A DNA stretch of 64,000 nucleotides from PALSA-1003 sp963791945 (GCA_963791945.1 CAWBUD010000002.1:3534001-3598000), one strand, 5' to 3'. Positions 9,415 through 17,902 are shown, counted from the first letter of the stretch. The notes: a model not told the origin generated them from the letters alone. Translations and numbers: made by a program.

Positions 9415-10189
9415 ACAATCGAAGCTCTTCCTCGCGGCCGCCTTCGCGACATCCCTCGCGCTGTCGGCGGTGTCAGCCGTCGCGCAAAGCGCGCAGGAGA
9501 TCGTCGCGGCGACCGACCGAGTGCGTAATCCCACCGAACCCTTCCGGTCCACACTAGTCCTCACCGAGTACGTGAGCGGCCAGGAGCGTTCGCACAGCGC
9601 GTTCGTGCTCTTCTCGAAGCTCGATGCCTCGGCGCACTTCAGCAACCTGCTCGAATACGTCGAGCCGCCGCGCGACGCCGGAAAGCGCGTGCTGCTCGAC
9701 GGGCGCTCGTTCTGGTTCTACGACCCGGCGTCGAAGTCGAGCGTGCGCATCTCCGCACAGCAACGGCTGGTCGGCCAGGCGGCGATCGGCGACGTGCTCA
9801 CCGTGAATCTCGCGGCCGACTACACGGCGAGCCTGACCGGCACCGAGACGATCGACGATGCGGCGCGGCAGAAGCGCAACTGCTGGCACCTGGAGCTCAA
9901 GGCGGCGACCGACACAGCGGTATACAACCGCGTCGAGTACTGGGTCGAGCAGGGAACGTACCGTCCGGTGAAGGGCAAGTTCTACTCGGATAGCGGCCGG
10001 CTTCTCAAGATCATTTACTACCGCAACTTCATCGAGCGGCTCGGCGGCGTACGGCCCGCCGAGGCGGTGATCATCGACGCGGTGGACAGCTCGCTCGCTA
10101 CGATCGCCACCTTCAGCGACTCGCGCTTCCAGGACGTGCCCGACGCGTGGTTCCAGCGCGATTATCTGCCGCGGCTGCAGGTGCGATGA
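9395..10189 (+). CDS. LolA-like outer-membrane lipoprotein-sorting protein
   Basis: A 264-residue periplasmic protein with a cleavable signal peptide (FLAAAFATSLALSAVSAVAQS). The mature part fits the LolA-like fold of the 'outer membrane lipoprotein-sorting' family that travels with FtsX/RND exporters. Landmarks are AQEIVAATDRVRNPTEPFRS, LLEYVEPPRDAGKRVLLDG, FWFYDPASKSSVRISAQQRL and the paired strands near NRVEYWVEQGTYRPVKGKFY. It probably shuttles a hydrophobic cargo from the permease to the outer membrane. Two ATGs are possible (9395 and 9407) and neither has a strong Shine-Dalgarno, so coupling to the upstream gene is likely. It overlaps the barrel gene by 4 bp. Confidence 0.85.
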   Translation: MPSAMSRQSKLFLAAAFATSLALSAVSAVAQSAQEIVAATDRVRNPTEPFRSTLVLTEYVSGQERSHSAFVLFSKLDASAHFSNLLEYVEPPRDAGKRVLLDGRSFWFYDPASKSSVRISAQQRLVGQAAIGDVLTVNLAADYTASLTGTETIDDAARQKRNCWHLELKAATDTAVYNRVEYWVEQGTYRPVKGKFYSDSGRLLKIIYYRNFIERLGGVRPAEAVIIDAVDSSLATIATFSDSRFQDVPDAWFQRDYLPRLQVR

Positions 10190-11583
10190 AGTGGGTGATG
10201 GCCTGGCTCGCATGGCTGGGCCTGGCTTCGACGGCGATTGCGGCGGACGAGGATAGGGACCTCGAGCTGATCCCACGCACCGAGCCGGCGGCTAAGCCGC
10301 CAGCCGCGACCCGGCCGGCGGATTCCACTGCACGCCTTTACCTCGAAGACGCGCTAACCTTCAACACGCTACGCAACGATCTCCTCGTTCCGGCGCCTCC
10401 GCCGCTCCCACCGCATTGGGAGCAGCGGCTGCTAGGCGATGCGCGCGTGGAATGGCCCCTCGGCCCAAGCGCGATCGTCGCTTACAGCGGCCGGCTGAAC
10501 ATCGTGGCGCGCGAGAACCTCGGTTTTCCGAACAGCAGCAACCTGACGCACGATCTGCGTGAGCTGCACCTGAGCGTCGAGCCGCGGCCGCGCAACTATC
10601 TAGACCTTGGCCGCATCAACGTGAAGAGCGGCGTGGCGCTCGGATTCAATCCGACGGACTTCTTCAAGGCGCGTGCCGTAGTCGATCCGCTCACCGCCGA
10701 TCCGAGCGTTCAGCGCGAGAACCGGCTGGGAGCGCTGATGGTTCGCGGCCAGCACTTGGGCGATGGCGGATCCCTCTCGCTGGCGTACGCACCGAAGGTC
10801 ACGGACGCCGCCCCCATCGGCGACGATCCTGATCGCGGATTCAGTCCGCTCTTCGGTCGCACCAACGCGTCCAATCGCTGGCTCGTGAAGGGGAGTGCCC
10901 GGCTTCGCGACGATATCAACCCGGAATTGCTGCTGTATGGCGAGAACGGCCGCACGAAGATCGGCGCGAACTTCACCGAAAGCATCGGCCAGAGCACGGT
11001 CGCGTATCTGGAGTGGGCCGGAGGTCGGCGACTTGGGATCGTCGACGAGGCGCTCGCGTTCGGGCGACAGACCGGCGCGATCCCGGACTTCGCGCCGAAC
11101 GTCATCGACCAAGGCGGCAAGGAACGATTCCGCAGCCAGGCCGCGATCGGCGCCTCGTACACGACCGAGAGCAAGATCACTTTCAACCTCGAGTATCACT
11201 ACAACGGCGCCGGCCTCTCGGGCGACGATTGGAGCCGATGGTTCGGCGCCAGCGAGGGGCAGTCCGCTTCGTCGCCGATCGCGCGTCAGCTCTGGTATAT
11301 ACGAGCCTATGCGGCCGACCACCAGGAGCCGTTGCAGCGGCATGCGGTGTTCCTGCGTGCGGATTGGGTCGATTTCCTCGTGCCGAAGCTCGAGCTCACC
11401 GGCTTCGCCCTGGCTGACGCGCGCGACGGCTCGACGTTGCTGCAACTCACCGCCGACTATGCAGCCTCCGACTTCTGGAGCTTCGGCGTCCTTGCGACCG
11501 CAACGACCGGAGGCCGACGCTCCAACTTCGGCAGCTTGCCCCAGGCGAACACCATCCTGTTCAAGGTGACGCGGTACTTCTGA
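10186..11583 (+). CDS. Outer-membrane beta-barrel protein of the export operon
   Basis: A 465-residue protein starting at the ATG inside the ATGA overlap with the LolA-like gene. A signal peptide (MAWLAWLGLASTAIAADE) is followed by many alternating amphipathic strands (LGDARVEWPLGPSAIVAYSG, RNYLDLGRINVKSGVALGFN, ITFNLEYHYNGAGLSG). It ends in a terminal aromatic residue (LFKVTRYF), the sorting signal of outer-membrane barrels. It resembles barrels found beside FtsX/LolA-like exporters. I infer that it is the outer-membrane acceptor or pore for the exported molecule. No close named relative is recognised. Confidence 0.8.
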   Translation: MKWVMAWLAWLGLASTAIAADEDRDLELIPRTEPAAKPPAATRPADSTARLYLEDALTFNTLRNDLLVPAPPPLPPHWEQRLLGDARVEWPLGPSAIVAYSGRLNIVARENLGFPNSSNLTHDLRELHLSVEPRPRNYLDLGRINVKSGVALGFNPTDFFKARAVVDPLTADPSVQRENRLGALMVRGQHLGDGGSLSLAYAPKVTDAAPIGDDPDRGFSPLFGRTNASNRWLVKGSARLRDDINPELLLYGENGRTKIGANFTESIGQSTVAYLEWAGGRRLGIVDEALAFGRQTGAIPDFAPNVIDQGGKERFRSQAAIGASYTTESKITFNLEYHYNGAGLSGDDWSRWFGASEGQSASSPIARQLWYIRAYAADHQEPLQRHAVFLRADWVDFLVPKLELTGFALADARDGSTLLQLTADYAASDFWSFGVLATATTGGRRSNFGSLPQANTILFKVTRYF

Positions 11584-12124
11584 CGGCGGAGGGCTTGCGG
11601 CTGCGTTGCGAATGCCTCGCCCGGTGTTCGAGATACGGACCGCCACGCATGAAGCCACGCGCCCAATGGGGATGCGGTTGTAGGCCGCGCGTCAGACGTA
11701 CGTCTTCAGTCGGCCCGTGAGCGGGCATTCATCCAAGCGGAGAAATCCTCGGCCGCATTCAGGGAACTATTCAAAGTTTACCCCAGTACATCCCACAGAT
11801 CGTCAAAGCTCCAACGCCTGAGGAAACTAAGGTCGGTCTTGCGCTCTCGCGGCAGCACGTTGCGTGCCGCCATTTCCGAATGACACAAGTTGGTCACCGT
11901 GGGGTTCGACAGTTAGCTGTTGCTATCATGCGAAGTTGCGTGGAGCTTGGCTGTCGTGAAGGCATCGAACCATCGACCAACACATTAAGAATCGGTGGGT
12001 CGCAAAAGGATTTAACCTCGCCCAGCGAGTTAAGTATTGACCTGTTCCTTGTCGCAGTTCGGCCAGAGCCGCCCTACATCTTGAGGCGACGAACTAAGGG
12101 CATCGAAGAGGGCCTACAGTCGCC
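11584..12124 (+). repeat. Intergenic stretch with a degenerate att-like repeat (11880-11995)
   Basis: About 540 bp between the barrel gene and the small lipoprotein gene. Positions 11880-11995 carry an eroded copy of the att pattern seen at 6161, 35310 and 36001: ACACAAGTTGGTCACCGTGG, then GTTAGCTGTTGCTATCATG. It ends in GTCGTGAAGGCATCGAACCA and TCGACCAACACATTAAGAAT, which is the tRNA-Lys 3' end with several substitutions. The remaining part (11584-11879) shows no gene or RNA I can name. Confidence 0.5.
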
Positions 12125-12514
12125 ATGCTCGCCAAAACGCTCCCGCTCCTTCTGCTAGGCGCCTGTGCATCCACGGCGCAACTGCCTACCGCCGACCAGC
12201 CGCAGCTTGCCCAGATGGCCCAGTCCTATGTCCAACAGCTGCAAGCCGTGGGCATCACCCGCGTGATCTCGCCGGGGAATGGCTCCATGGTGCGACTGGA
12301 GACCGGCTACGGTTCGGTATACGTGCGGTATCCGGCGGTGGCGGAGCCGTCGGCGTTCGTGCTGGACATCAGTCCAGATGGGTTGCACGCCACAGCGGCG
12401 ACGTTCGACCGGGTCAGAGACGGGCAGATACTTGCCGCGCTCGTGCCCGAGGCCGTGCGGATGACGGCCACCAACAATAGGTTCGCCTGGCTGCACGCAA
12501 ACCCCTGGCACTGA
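12125..12514 (+). CDS. Small predicted lipoprotein of unknown function
   Basis: A 129-residue protein with a short signal sequence and a lipobox ending LLLGAC (modified Cys 14). The mature part is a compact soluble domain (QLAQMAQSYVQQLQAVGITR, then YGSVYVRYPAVAEPSAFVLD) without a recognised family. It stands alone after an att-like remnant, with nothing on its strand nearby. Composition and lipobox favour a real gene; there is no strong ribosome-binding site. Confidence 0.55.
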   Translation: MLAKTLPLLLLGACASTAQLPTADQPQLAQMAQSYVQQLQAVGITRVISPGNGSMVRLETGYGSVYVRYPAVAEPSAFVLDISPDGLHATAATFDRVRDGQILAALVPEAVRMTATNNRFAWLHANPWH

Positions 12515-12762
12515 CACACCCTTCGCCTCTGGCCGCACCAGTCGCGTCATCGCCTGAAATTCTGCATCGACCAATTTCCAACGTCTCAGTGCGGCCAGTT
12601 TCGGTCGGTCGACGTTGTCCTCCAGTCTTCCAAGAAGCAGCCGTTCGCCTCGGCTACGTTTCTTGGGAAGCGCGGACGAAGTGGAGAGGCGCTGATGTGC
12701 CCCGGCAGCGGAGCTGCAATGTCTCGGGTGACTCCGCTTCGCCTAGTAACTCCCCTACGTAA

Positions 12763-14010
12763 CTAAGCCGACTTGATCGCGACCCACAAGCCGCGGGCGG
12801 CGGCCACGTGCGATGCTATCCATCCCAATAAGCCGCACGCGAGGGCTGCTCCAATCGGCGGCACGGCCCAGTCCCAGATCGTAGCGACCGCAGGCAACAG
12901 AACGCTGCTGCTCGCTGCGTGGAAGCCTCCCTTGGCGAAATCGACCGGATTCTCGCCAGGGAGGCTACCGGGCAGTGTGATCGGGATCTGACCAATGAGC
13001 TTGAGGCCGAGCGCGATCAACGCCACTGCCATGAGGCCAGCGAGTAATCCCTGAACGATCATCTCGACGGTCATCTGGCGGCGGACCTGCTTTGGGTTCC
13101 AACCCAGCACGCTGAGTAGCGCCAGATCCCTTCGCCTCTCAGATACGACACCAAGAACCAGTGCAGCGCCCAGAGCTAATGCCACCAGCGCGCCGACACC
13201 GACAGCAAGTGGACCAAAGCGCCCAATCGCCTGTGATACGCCACCGAACAACTGGAGCATCGTTCCCGGCGACGCAACCGAAGCGCGCGGCATCCACCCG
13301 GCAATTTGTCGCTTCACGTTCTCGGTTTCGGCCATATCGGTCACCTTGAGGAACACCTGATTGACGGCGTCCGCAGGCAGGGCCCCGAGCGAGCGCGCCT
13401 GATCGATGTCCATGTAGAAGTTGCTGGCGGCAATCTGGCTGCCTTCCTTGATGTCGACCACCCCGACCACCGTGAATGGCTTGTCGCCGAATTCGACCGT
13501 GCTACCCGGGTCGAGCCGATAGAAGGCGCCGTAATGGCGTTCCACCAAGATCTCGTTGCTGCCGGGGACCGGCAGTCGGCCCTTGATCAGCCACTCGCGC
13601 ACTCGGGCCGGGCCCAGCGCAGGCGCCTTTGGGTCCAGTGGAATGCCACTGATCGAATAAAACCGGCCAGCGCCGAAATTCCAAAGGAGCACGAAGCCCT
13701 CCGCCCGAGAGACACCCGGCTCTGCGCCGAGTCGCGCCAACTCCTCGGGCAGAATCGGTTGCGCCGAATACGGCAGCATGATGCCCATCGCCTTGGGAAT
13801 GGCCTTCTCGACCGTGCCCCGTTGGACGATGAGGTCGGCGCCAAGATTGCGAAACGGTACCGTTGCAACGTCCGCAAAGCCGCGGCCGAGGATGTCGAGC
13901 ATGGCCACCAATGTGACCGCCAGCGCAATGCCCCCGACGAGAAGAACGGTCCGCTTCCAGCGATAGCCCAGTTCGCTCGCGAGATACCGCCAGTGCACGA
14001 ACCGGGGCAC
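12763..14010 (-). CDS. FtsX/MacB-type ABC permease (second permease of the operon)
   Basis: A 415-residue permease starting at a GTG. Helix 1 (TVLLVGGIALAVTLVAMLDIL) is followed by a periplasmic MacB-like domain (NLGADLIVQRG, GVVDIKEGSQIAASNFYMDI) and three C-terminal helices. The coupling block LVLGVVSERRRDLALLSVLGWNPKQVRRQ is clear. It is the last gene of a four-gene minus-strand operon (permease, ATPase, thioredoxin-like protein, permease) and lies 8 bp after the thioredoxin-like gene. The two permeases differ in sequence, so the transporter is probably a heterodimer on one ATPase. The substrate is unknown. Confidence 0.88.
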   Translation of the reverse strand: MPRFVHWRYLASELGYRWKRTVLLVGGIALAVTLVAMLDILGRGFADVATVPFRNLGADLIVQRGTVEKAIPKAMGIMLPYSAQPILPEELARLGAEPGVSRAEGFVLLWNFGAGRFYSISGIPLDPKAPALGPARVREWLIKGRLPVPGSNEILVERHYGAFYRLDPGSTVEFGDKPFTVVGVVDIKEGSQIAASNFYMDIDQARSLGALPADAVNQVFLKVTDMAETENVKRQIAGWMPRASVASPGTMLQLFGGVSQAIGRFGPLAVGVGALVALALGAALVLGVVSERRRDLALLSVLGWNPKQVRRQMTVEMIVQGLLAGLMAVALIALGLKLIGQIPITLPGSLPGENPVDFAKGGFHAASSSVLLPAVATIWDWAVPPIGAALACGLLGWIASHVAAARGLWVAIKSA

Positions 14011-14018
14011 AGCGTGAC

Positions 14019-14438
14019 CTACTTCTCGCCCAGCGCCGCACGCAAGGCTGTCTCGAAGTCGGGGACGGTCCAGGCGCCGTTGAGTCCCATTGGATTGCCG
14101 GCGGCCGCAGGGAAGTTGACGAACTCGATGGACTTGCCGCTAGGCAACTTGAATGACTTGTTGCCGTCGATGAGTAGGGCAATCGGGATGTGTCCCTTGA
14201 GTCCGACGGCCTTCAGGCGCTTCTCGCCCTCTGGACTTTCCGCATCCAGGTCGACAACCCGGACTCTACCGGCGTATTTCGCCAGAACCTCGCGGACGGG
14301 CTTCAGCGCGTTTTGTACCGGCGAATGTCCCATCGCGATCACCTCCACCGTGGGCTGGGAAGCGCGGGCCGCGGGAGCGTTCAACGCAATCGAGGCCGCC
14401 ACGAGCATGAAAATGGATTGCCTACGCGTGCGCATCAT
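14019..14438 (-). CDS. Periplasmic thioredoxin-like protein without cysteines
   Basis: A 139-residue secreted protein with a signal peptide (SIFMLVAASIALNAPAARAS). The mature domain has a thioredoxin-like order of elements: strand VEVIAMGHSPVQNALKPVRE, helix, strand RVRVVDLDAESPEG, then the cis-proline-like segment GHIPIALLIDG. The position where redox members carry CxxC reads GHSPVQN, and the whole protein has no cysteine, so a binding or structural role is more likely than redox chemistry. It overlaps the ATPase gene by 17 bp and sits between the ATPase and the second permease, suggesting a partner of that transporter. Confidence 0.65.
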   Translation of the reverse strand: MMRTRRQSIFMLVAASIALNAPAARASQPTVEVIAMGHSPVQNALKPVREVLAKYAGRVRVVDLDAESPEGEKRLKAVGLKGHIPIALLIDGNKSFKLPSGKSIEFVNFPAAAGNPMGLNGAWTVPDFETALRAALGEK

Positions 14439-15099
14439 GGATTCTCCCGTCTTTCATTTCGATGACGATGTTGGCCCTGGACGCGATGTCGAGATCGTGG
14501 GTGACGATCAGGAGCGTTGTCTTTCGCGCTCGACTCATTGCCAGTAGTAGCTCCAGCACGGCCGTGCCTGTCTCGGTATCGAGATTGCCGGTTGGTTCGT
14601 CCGCCAGGAGGATCGATGGTCTGTTAACGAGAGCCCGGGCGATGGCAACGCGCTGTTGTTCGCCGCCACTCAGCTCCGAGGGGCGATGGAGAGCGCGGTC
14701 GCGCAGCCCCACCTGTTCGAGAAGATCCGTGGCTCGTGCACGTCGCTCGTCGACGGAAGTCCGCTCGTCAAAGAATGTCGGCAGCAGAACATTGTCGAGG
14801 GCACAGAGCGACGGAATAAGGCTGAAATTCTGGAACACGATGCCGATGGATTCACGGCGCAGATCGGCTGCTTCACGTTCGTCCAGGCGGGATAGGTCGC
14901 GGCCCTGGATGAGGACCTTGCCCGAGTCCGGTCTTTCGAGCCCGGTGACCACTCCAAGTAGCGTGCTCTTGCCGGAGCCGGATTTGCCGATGACGGCGGC
15001 GAGTTGGCCAACTGGAACCGAGAAATCGACTCCCCGCAAAACCTCAAGAGCGCCGTAGCGCTTGGTCACGCCTTCGACGCGTATCGCTGTGTCGTTCAT
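14422..15099 (-). CDS. ABC transporter ATPase of the LolD/MacB type
   Basis: A 225-residue nucleotide-binding subunit with Walker A GKSGSGKST, Q-loop region IGIVFQNFSLIPSLCALDNV, signature LSGGEQQR, Walker B ILLADEPTGNLD and H-loop VTHD. It starts 3 bp after the stop of the upstream permease and overlaps the downstream thioredoxin-like gene, so all four genes are probably translated as a unit. It is not close to the ATPase at 7271; they belong to separate systems. Confidence 0.92.
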   Translation of the reverse strand: MNDTAIRVEGVTKRYGALEVLRGVDFSVPVGQLAAVIGKSGSGKSTLLGVVTGLERPDSGKVLIQGRDLSRLDEREAADLRRESIGIVFQNFSLIPSLCALDNVLLPTFFDERTSVDERRARATDLLEQVGLRDRALHRPSELSGGEQQRVAIARALVNRPSILLADEPTGNLDTETGTAVLELLLAMSRARKTTLLIVTHDLDIASRANIVIEMKDGRIHDAHA

Positions 15100-15102
15100 T
15101 TT

Positions 15103-16350
15103 CTACTCGCTGCGCAGTAGTGCCCACGGCTGCCGTTGCGGGGCGGCGACCAGGAACGCGGCGACCACGATTGCGACGATGAGCCCACCCGCGGCGGCCA
15201 CAATGGCCGCAAGCCATGGAATGGCAATCGGAACGGTAATCGTCTGAGTCCGGTCGATTGTCGCCTCGGGGATGAAATGCGGTGTCGAGCTCAAATCCCA
15301 CGGTAAATCGACGGTCACCGAAATGCTGCCAAGCGTAAGCGTAACTAGAACTGCGATGACGACGCCCAGCAGCACGCCAGCTAGGGCAAGGACACCGTTC
15401 TCGATCAGGACCTGTTGTCGAATCCGACGCCAGGGCCAACCAATTGCTTGCAGTACCGCCAACTCGCGCCGCCGCTCCGTGACCGCCGAGGCCGTAGCGC
15501 GCAGCACGAATGCCGCTGCGAAGAGCGCGATGACCGCGGCAACGATCAATCCCATCCGCTGCGACAGGAACACGACGCCGCTCAACGCCTCGCGGAACGA
15601 CAGCTCGCTCGATACGATGCCCTTCTTGCCAAGAAGAGCGCCGACCTTCCGCACCACGCTTTCCAGGGCTTGGCGGTCGACCTTGACGAGCAGCAGGTTG
15701 GTGTCGTCCGGTCCGAACGGATAGAGGGCCCGTACCTGGGGGGCGGTCGTAGCCAAATGCTGCGCCGGGGCGAGCGGCATGTAGACATCGGCGCGGACGA
15801 CCTTTCCGCCGCGCGCTGCATCGACGATGCCAACCACGGGAAATTCTTTGCCGCCCACATCAAGCGTGGCGCCGATCCTGAGGCCCCGCTTGGCGGCGAA
15901 GTCGCTATCGAGGAGCACGGCGCTATCGCCGGGGTTGAGTGGTCTGCCATCGACTAGGCGCGCGGCGAGTGATTGCAAGCCCGCCTCTCCGCTATCGATT
16001 CCCAGTACCGATTGATAGTGGTCCGGGGCGAGTTCCCACAGGTAGACCCCACGGGTAACCGAGAGCACACCTTCCATGCGACCTATCGCCGCGACGGCAT
16101 CGGCGGGAATGAGCGCGTTGGGGTGGGGGAACACCAGCCCTTCGAGTTTGGGTGGAATGTCACCGGTGATCTGCACCACCATGTCTGCACCGACCGTCTC
16201 GATGGGCGCATGGATGGCGCGCGCATACGAGCTTGCGAGCGCGGTGAGAAGCACGGCCGCGAGTACGGCTATCGCCACGCTGGCGATGGTGATCAGCGAT
16301 CGGCTGCGGCGGAACCCGAGTTCCTGGATGGCGTAGTGGAAGGCGATCAA
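15103..16350 (-). CDS. FtsX/MacB-type ABC permease (first permease of the operon)
   Basis: A 415-residue permease with helix 1 LITIASVAIAVLAAVLLTALASS, a periplasmic domain (ETVGADMVVQITGDIPPKLE, then GKEFPVVGIVDAARGGKVVR), and a C-terminal three-helix bundle introduced by TERRRELAVLQAIGWPWRRI. The frame begins at TTG 16350, and the only ATG just upstream is out of frame, so the exact start is uncertain. It is the promoter-proximal gene of the four-gene operon. A CRP-like dyad lies about 125 bp upstream and a Crp/Fnr-type gene lies beyond it on the same strand. Confidence 0.87.
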   Translation of the reverse strand: MIAFHYAIQELGFRRSRSLITIASVAIAVLAAVLLTALASSYARAIHAPIETVGADMVVQITGDIPPKLEGLVFPHPNALIPADAVAAIGRMEGVLSVTRGVYLWELAPDHYQSVLGIDSGEAGLQSLAARLVDGRPLNPGDSAVLLDSDFAAKRGLRIGATLDVGGKEFPVVGIVDAARGGKVVRADVYMPLAPAQHLATTAPQVRALYPFGPDDTNLLLVKVDRQALESVVRKVGALLGKKGIVSSELSFREALSGVVFLSQRMGLIVAAVIALFAAAFVLRATASAVTERRRELAVLQAIGWPWRRIRQQVLIENGVLALAGVLLGVVIAVLVTLTLGSISVTVDLPWDLSSTPHFIPEATIDRTQTITVPIAIPWLAAIVAAAGGLIVAIVVAAFLVAAPQRQPWALLRSE

Positions 16351-16474
16351 GGGCGGCGTTCAGATTCATTCACCGACGCGGGAGATTCATCGCCAGTCCC
16401 CAGCGGTGCGTTGGCTGCGCATACGTCGAGAGATCGGTCGTGCAGGCATTATCGCGTTGACGACTCACGATGTA

Positions 16475-16490
16475 TATGACTCAAATCACA
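16475..16490. promoter_or_regulatory. CRP/FNR-like dyad upstream of the dual-permease operon
   Basis: On the minus strand the site reads TGTGATTTGAGTCATA, one base from the CRP consensus TGTGA-N6-TCACA. It is about 125 bp upstream of the first permease and just downstream of the Crp/Fnr-type gene at 16504, whose recognition helix keeps Glu and Arg (HESLYR). Direct regulation by that protein is an inference. Confidence 0.4.
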
Positions 16491-16503
16491 TGGATATGTC
16501 TTG

Positions 16504-17043
16504 TTACACCAACCGAAGGCGACGGTCGCTGCGGACAATCACATCGTCATGCTCCAGCCGTGCCAGAGTCCGATACAAGCTCTCATGCGTCAGTCCCAAC
16601 TCCTTGGCAAGATCCTTGACGCTGCCGGCAAGCGCAACCTCGCAACGCGGTCCTTTGCCTTCGATGTGCAGGTAATGCAATACGCGTTCGGCAGCCGACT
16701 TGAGCGCCAGCCGTTCGAGCCGCGCCCGCGCGTCGTGCAACTGCCGGGCGAGGAGCGCTACCCATTGGCGGGCGAACTCCAGGTCTTTCTCGAGGAGCTC
16801 GCGGATCGTCTCGGCCGGGAACGCGAGCACCGCCGACGGCTGCGAGGCTCTCGCATTGCAGTTATAGCGTGGCGCGTTGAGCGCCGCCTCGGCGAAGAAC
16901 TCACCGCGTCCTGCGCGCTGCAATGTGATTTCGCTGCCATCCTTGGCGAAGCGCGAAAGGCGAACCTCACCGTCAAGCACGAGGAACACGGCTTGGGCCG
17001 CACTACCCTTGCGAAATATCCATCCGTCCTTTGGGCAGGTCAC
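16504..17043 (-). CDS. Crp/Fnr-family regulator with a replaced 5' end
   Basis: A 179-residue protein with an N-terminal cyclic-nucleotide-binding-type barrel (FRKGSAAQAVFLVLDGEVRL, then GRGEFFAEAALNAPRYNCNA) and a C-terminal winged helix (VKDLAKELGLTHESLYRTLA). The only plausible start is GTG 17043, short of the usual beginning. Upstream in the same frame the DNA still reads RPVYLPAALRTLGRR, the expected family N-terminus, but without a start codon before a stop. That part is abutted by the first 17 codons of a DUF2283-type gene at 17140. So the native start has been lost. Whether the shortened protein works is unclear; barrel strand 1 would be affected. Confidence 0.7.
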   Translation of the reverse strand: MTCPKDGWIFRKGSAAQAVFLVLDGEVRLSRFAKDGSEITLQRAGRGEFFAEAALNAPRYNCNARASQPSAVLAFPAETIRELLEKDLEFARQWVALLARQLHDARARLERLALKSAAERVLHYLHIEGKGPRCEVALAGSVKDLAKELGLTHESLYRTLARLEHDDVIVRSDRRLRLV

Positions 17044-17086
17044 TCGGCGGCCGAGCGTCCGCAGCGCAGCGGGCAGATAGACGGGG

Positions 17087-17140
17087 CGGCTGGAACACGA
17101 CCGTCAACGTGTCGGCCTTGGCGTCGTAATTCACTTTCAT
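17087..17140 (-). pseudogene. DUF2283-like N-terminal fragment fused into the crp-type gene
   Basis: An ATG at 17138-17140 with a GGAG Shine-Dalgarno opens MKVNYDAKADTLTVVFQ, the standard first strands of DUF2283 proteins. After about 17 codons the sequence switches to the crp-type gene in another frame, so the remaining part of this small domain is missing. The junction marks a deletion between the two genes. Confidence 0.45.
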
Positions 17141-17202
17141 GCCTTGCTCCAGTGCTTAGACCTACGGCACAGCAAAATCGGCAGATGCAGCTCCCCTATT
17201 TC

Positions 17203-17577
17203 CTACGCGGCGTGGCGTAACGCGTATCGCTGTACCAGCACATCGGCTGGCAGCCCGAGTCCCTCAGAAAGCCGGCGAATCATCTCCAACGTAAGGGCGC
17301 GGTTCCGGTTCAGCACCTCCGCCACCCTCGCACGCGAGCCCAGATACGGCTCGAGATCTTTGCGCGTCAGCCCGCGTGACTCCATCACGTATTCGAGGAA
17401 CTGGATCGGGTCAGGATCGGCAATCGGGAACTGCCTTGTCTCGTAATCGGCGATAAGCAAAGTCAGGACATCAAGCGCGTCAGCCTCAGTACTGCCCGCG
17501 GCAGCGTGCCAGAGTTGCTCGGCGCGCTTCAACGCCGCCTGGTAGTCGCGCTTGGTCTTGATTGGCTTCAGGTCCAT
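17203..17577 (-). CDS. higA: HigA-type antitoxin (XRE family)
   Basis: A 124-residue antitoxin. The N-terminal half (KTKRDYQAALKRAEQLWHAA) matches the HigA extension that precedes the helix-turn-helix. The HTH itself is GLTRKDLEPYLGSRARVAEV followed by LNRNRALTLEMIRRLSEGLG. It starts 2 bp after the toxin gene's stop, the standard toxin-first order of higBA. It should neutralise HigB and repress the operon, probably at the palindrome 17886-17902. Confidence 0.88.
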   Translation of the reverse strand: MDLKPIKTKRDYQAALKRAEQLWHAAAGSTEADALDVLTLLIADYETRQFPIADPDPIQFLEYVMESRGLTRKDLEPYLGSRARVAEVLNRNRALTLEMIRRLSEGLGLPADVLVQRYALRHAA

Positions 17578-17579
17578 GG

Positions 17580-17873
17580 TTACACCGTCGTTGCGTCGAT
17601 CCGGTCATATTCGGCGTGCGTGCCGATGAACCGGATGAACATGATTTGCTTGTCGTATCGCATCGCGACCACCAGCCTGTAGTCGTTGCCCTTGATGTTG
17701 AAGACCGCGCGGTTGTTCGCGAGGATGCTAACGTTGCGTCGATTCGCCTTGACGTCTGCGGGGCGTTCCCAGCGCGCTCGGCGCGCCTCAGCGTACCAAG
17801 CCCGTAAGGGGATCTCCGTCGTCGGGTCCTTCTGCCAGAACCGACGCAGCGTCGAGATCGCGATTACTCGCAT
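17580..17873 (-). CDS. higB: HigB-type toxin (mRNA interferase)
   Basis: A 97-residue toxin starting at ATG 17871-17873. It has the full HigB pattern: MRVIAISTLRRFWQKDP, AWYAEARRARWERPADVKA, FNIKGNDYRLVVAM and the C-terminal FIRFIGTHAEYDRIDA. This family cuts mRNA at the ribosome. Length and motifs are complete, so the module with higA looks intact. An upstream start 192 bp earlier is open in frame but would run through the operator and hairpins, so I reject it. Confidence 0.9.
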   Translation of the reverse strand: MRVIAISTLRRFWQKDPTTEIPLRAWYAEARRARWERPADVKANRRNVSILANNRAVFNIKGNDYRLVVAMRYDKQIMFIRFIGTHAEYDRIDATTV

Positions 17874-17885
17874 CGCATGCAGTAT

Positions 17886-17902
17886 GCTCCCATGGTGGGA
17901 GC
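17886..17902. promoter_or_regulatory. Probable higBA operator
   Basis: A perfect dyad, GCTCCCA-TGG-TGGGAGC, with its centre about 20 bp upstream of the higB start. Position and symmetry suit HigA autorepression. It is also the first of five perfect inverted repeats in this stretch. Confidence 0.5.

Noticed and set aside
13306..14547. 413-codon open frame on the plus strand
   Set aside because: Antisense to the permease and thioredoxin-like genes; no ribosome site or domain.
16504..17220. 239-codon plus-strand frame over the Crp/Fnr gene
   Set aside because: Shadow of the regulator on the opposite strand; no motif.
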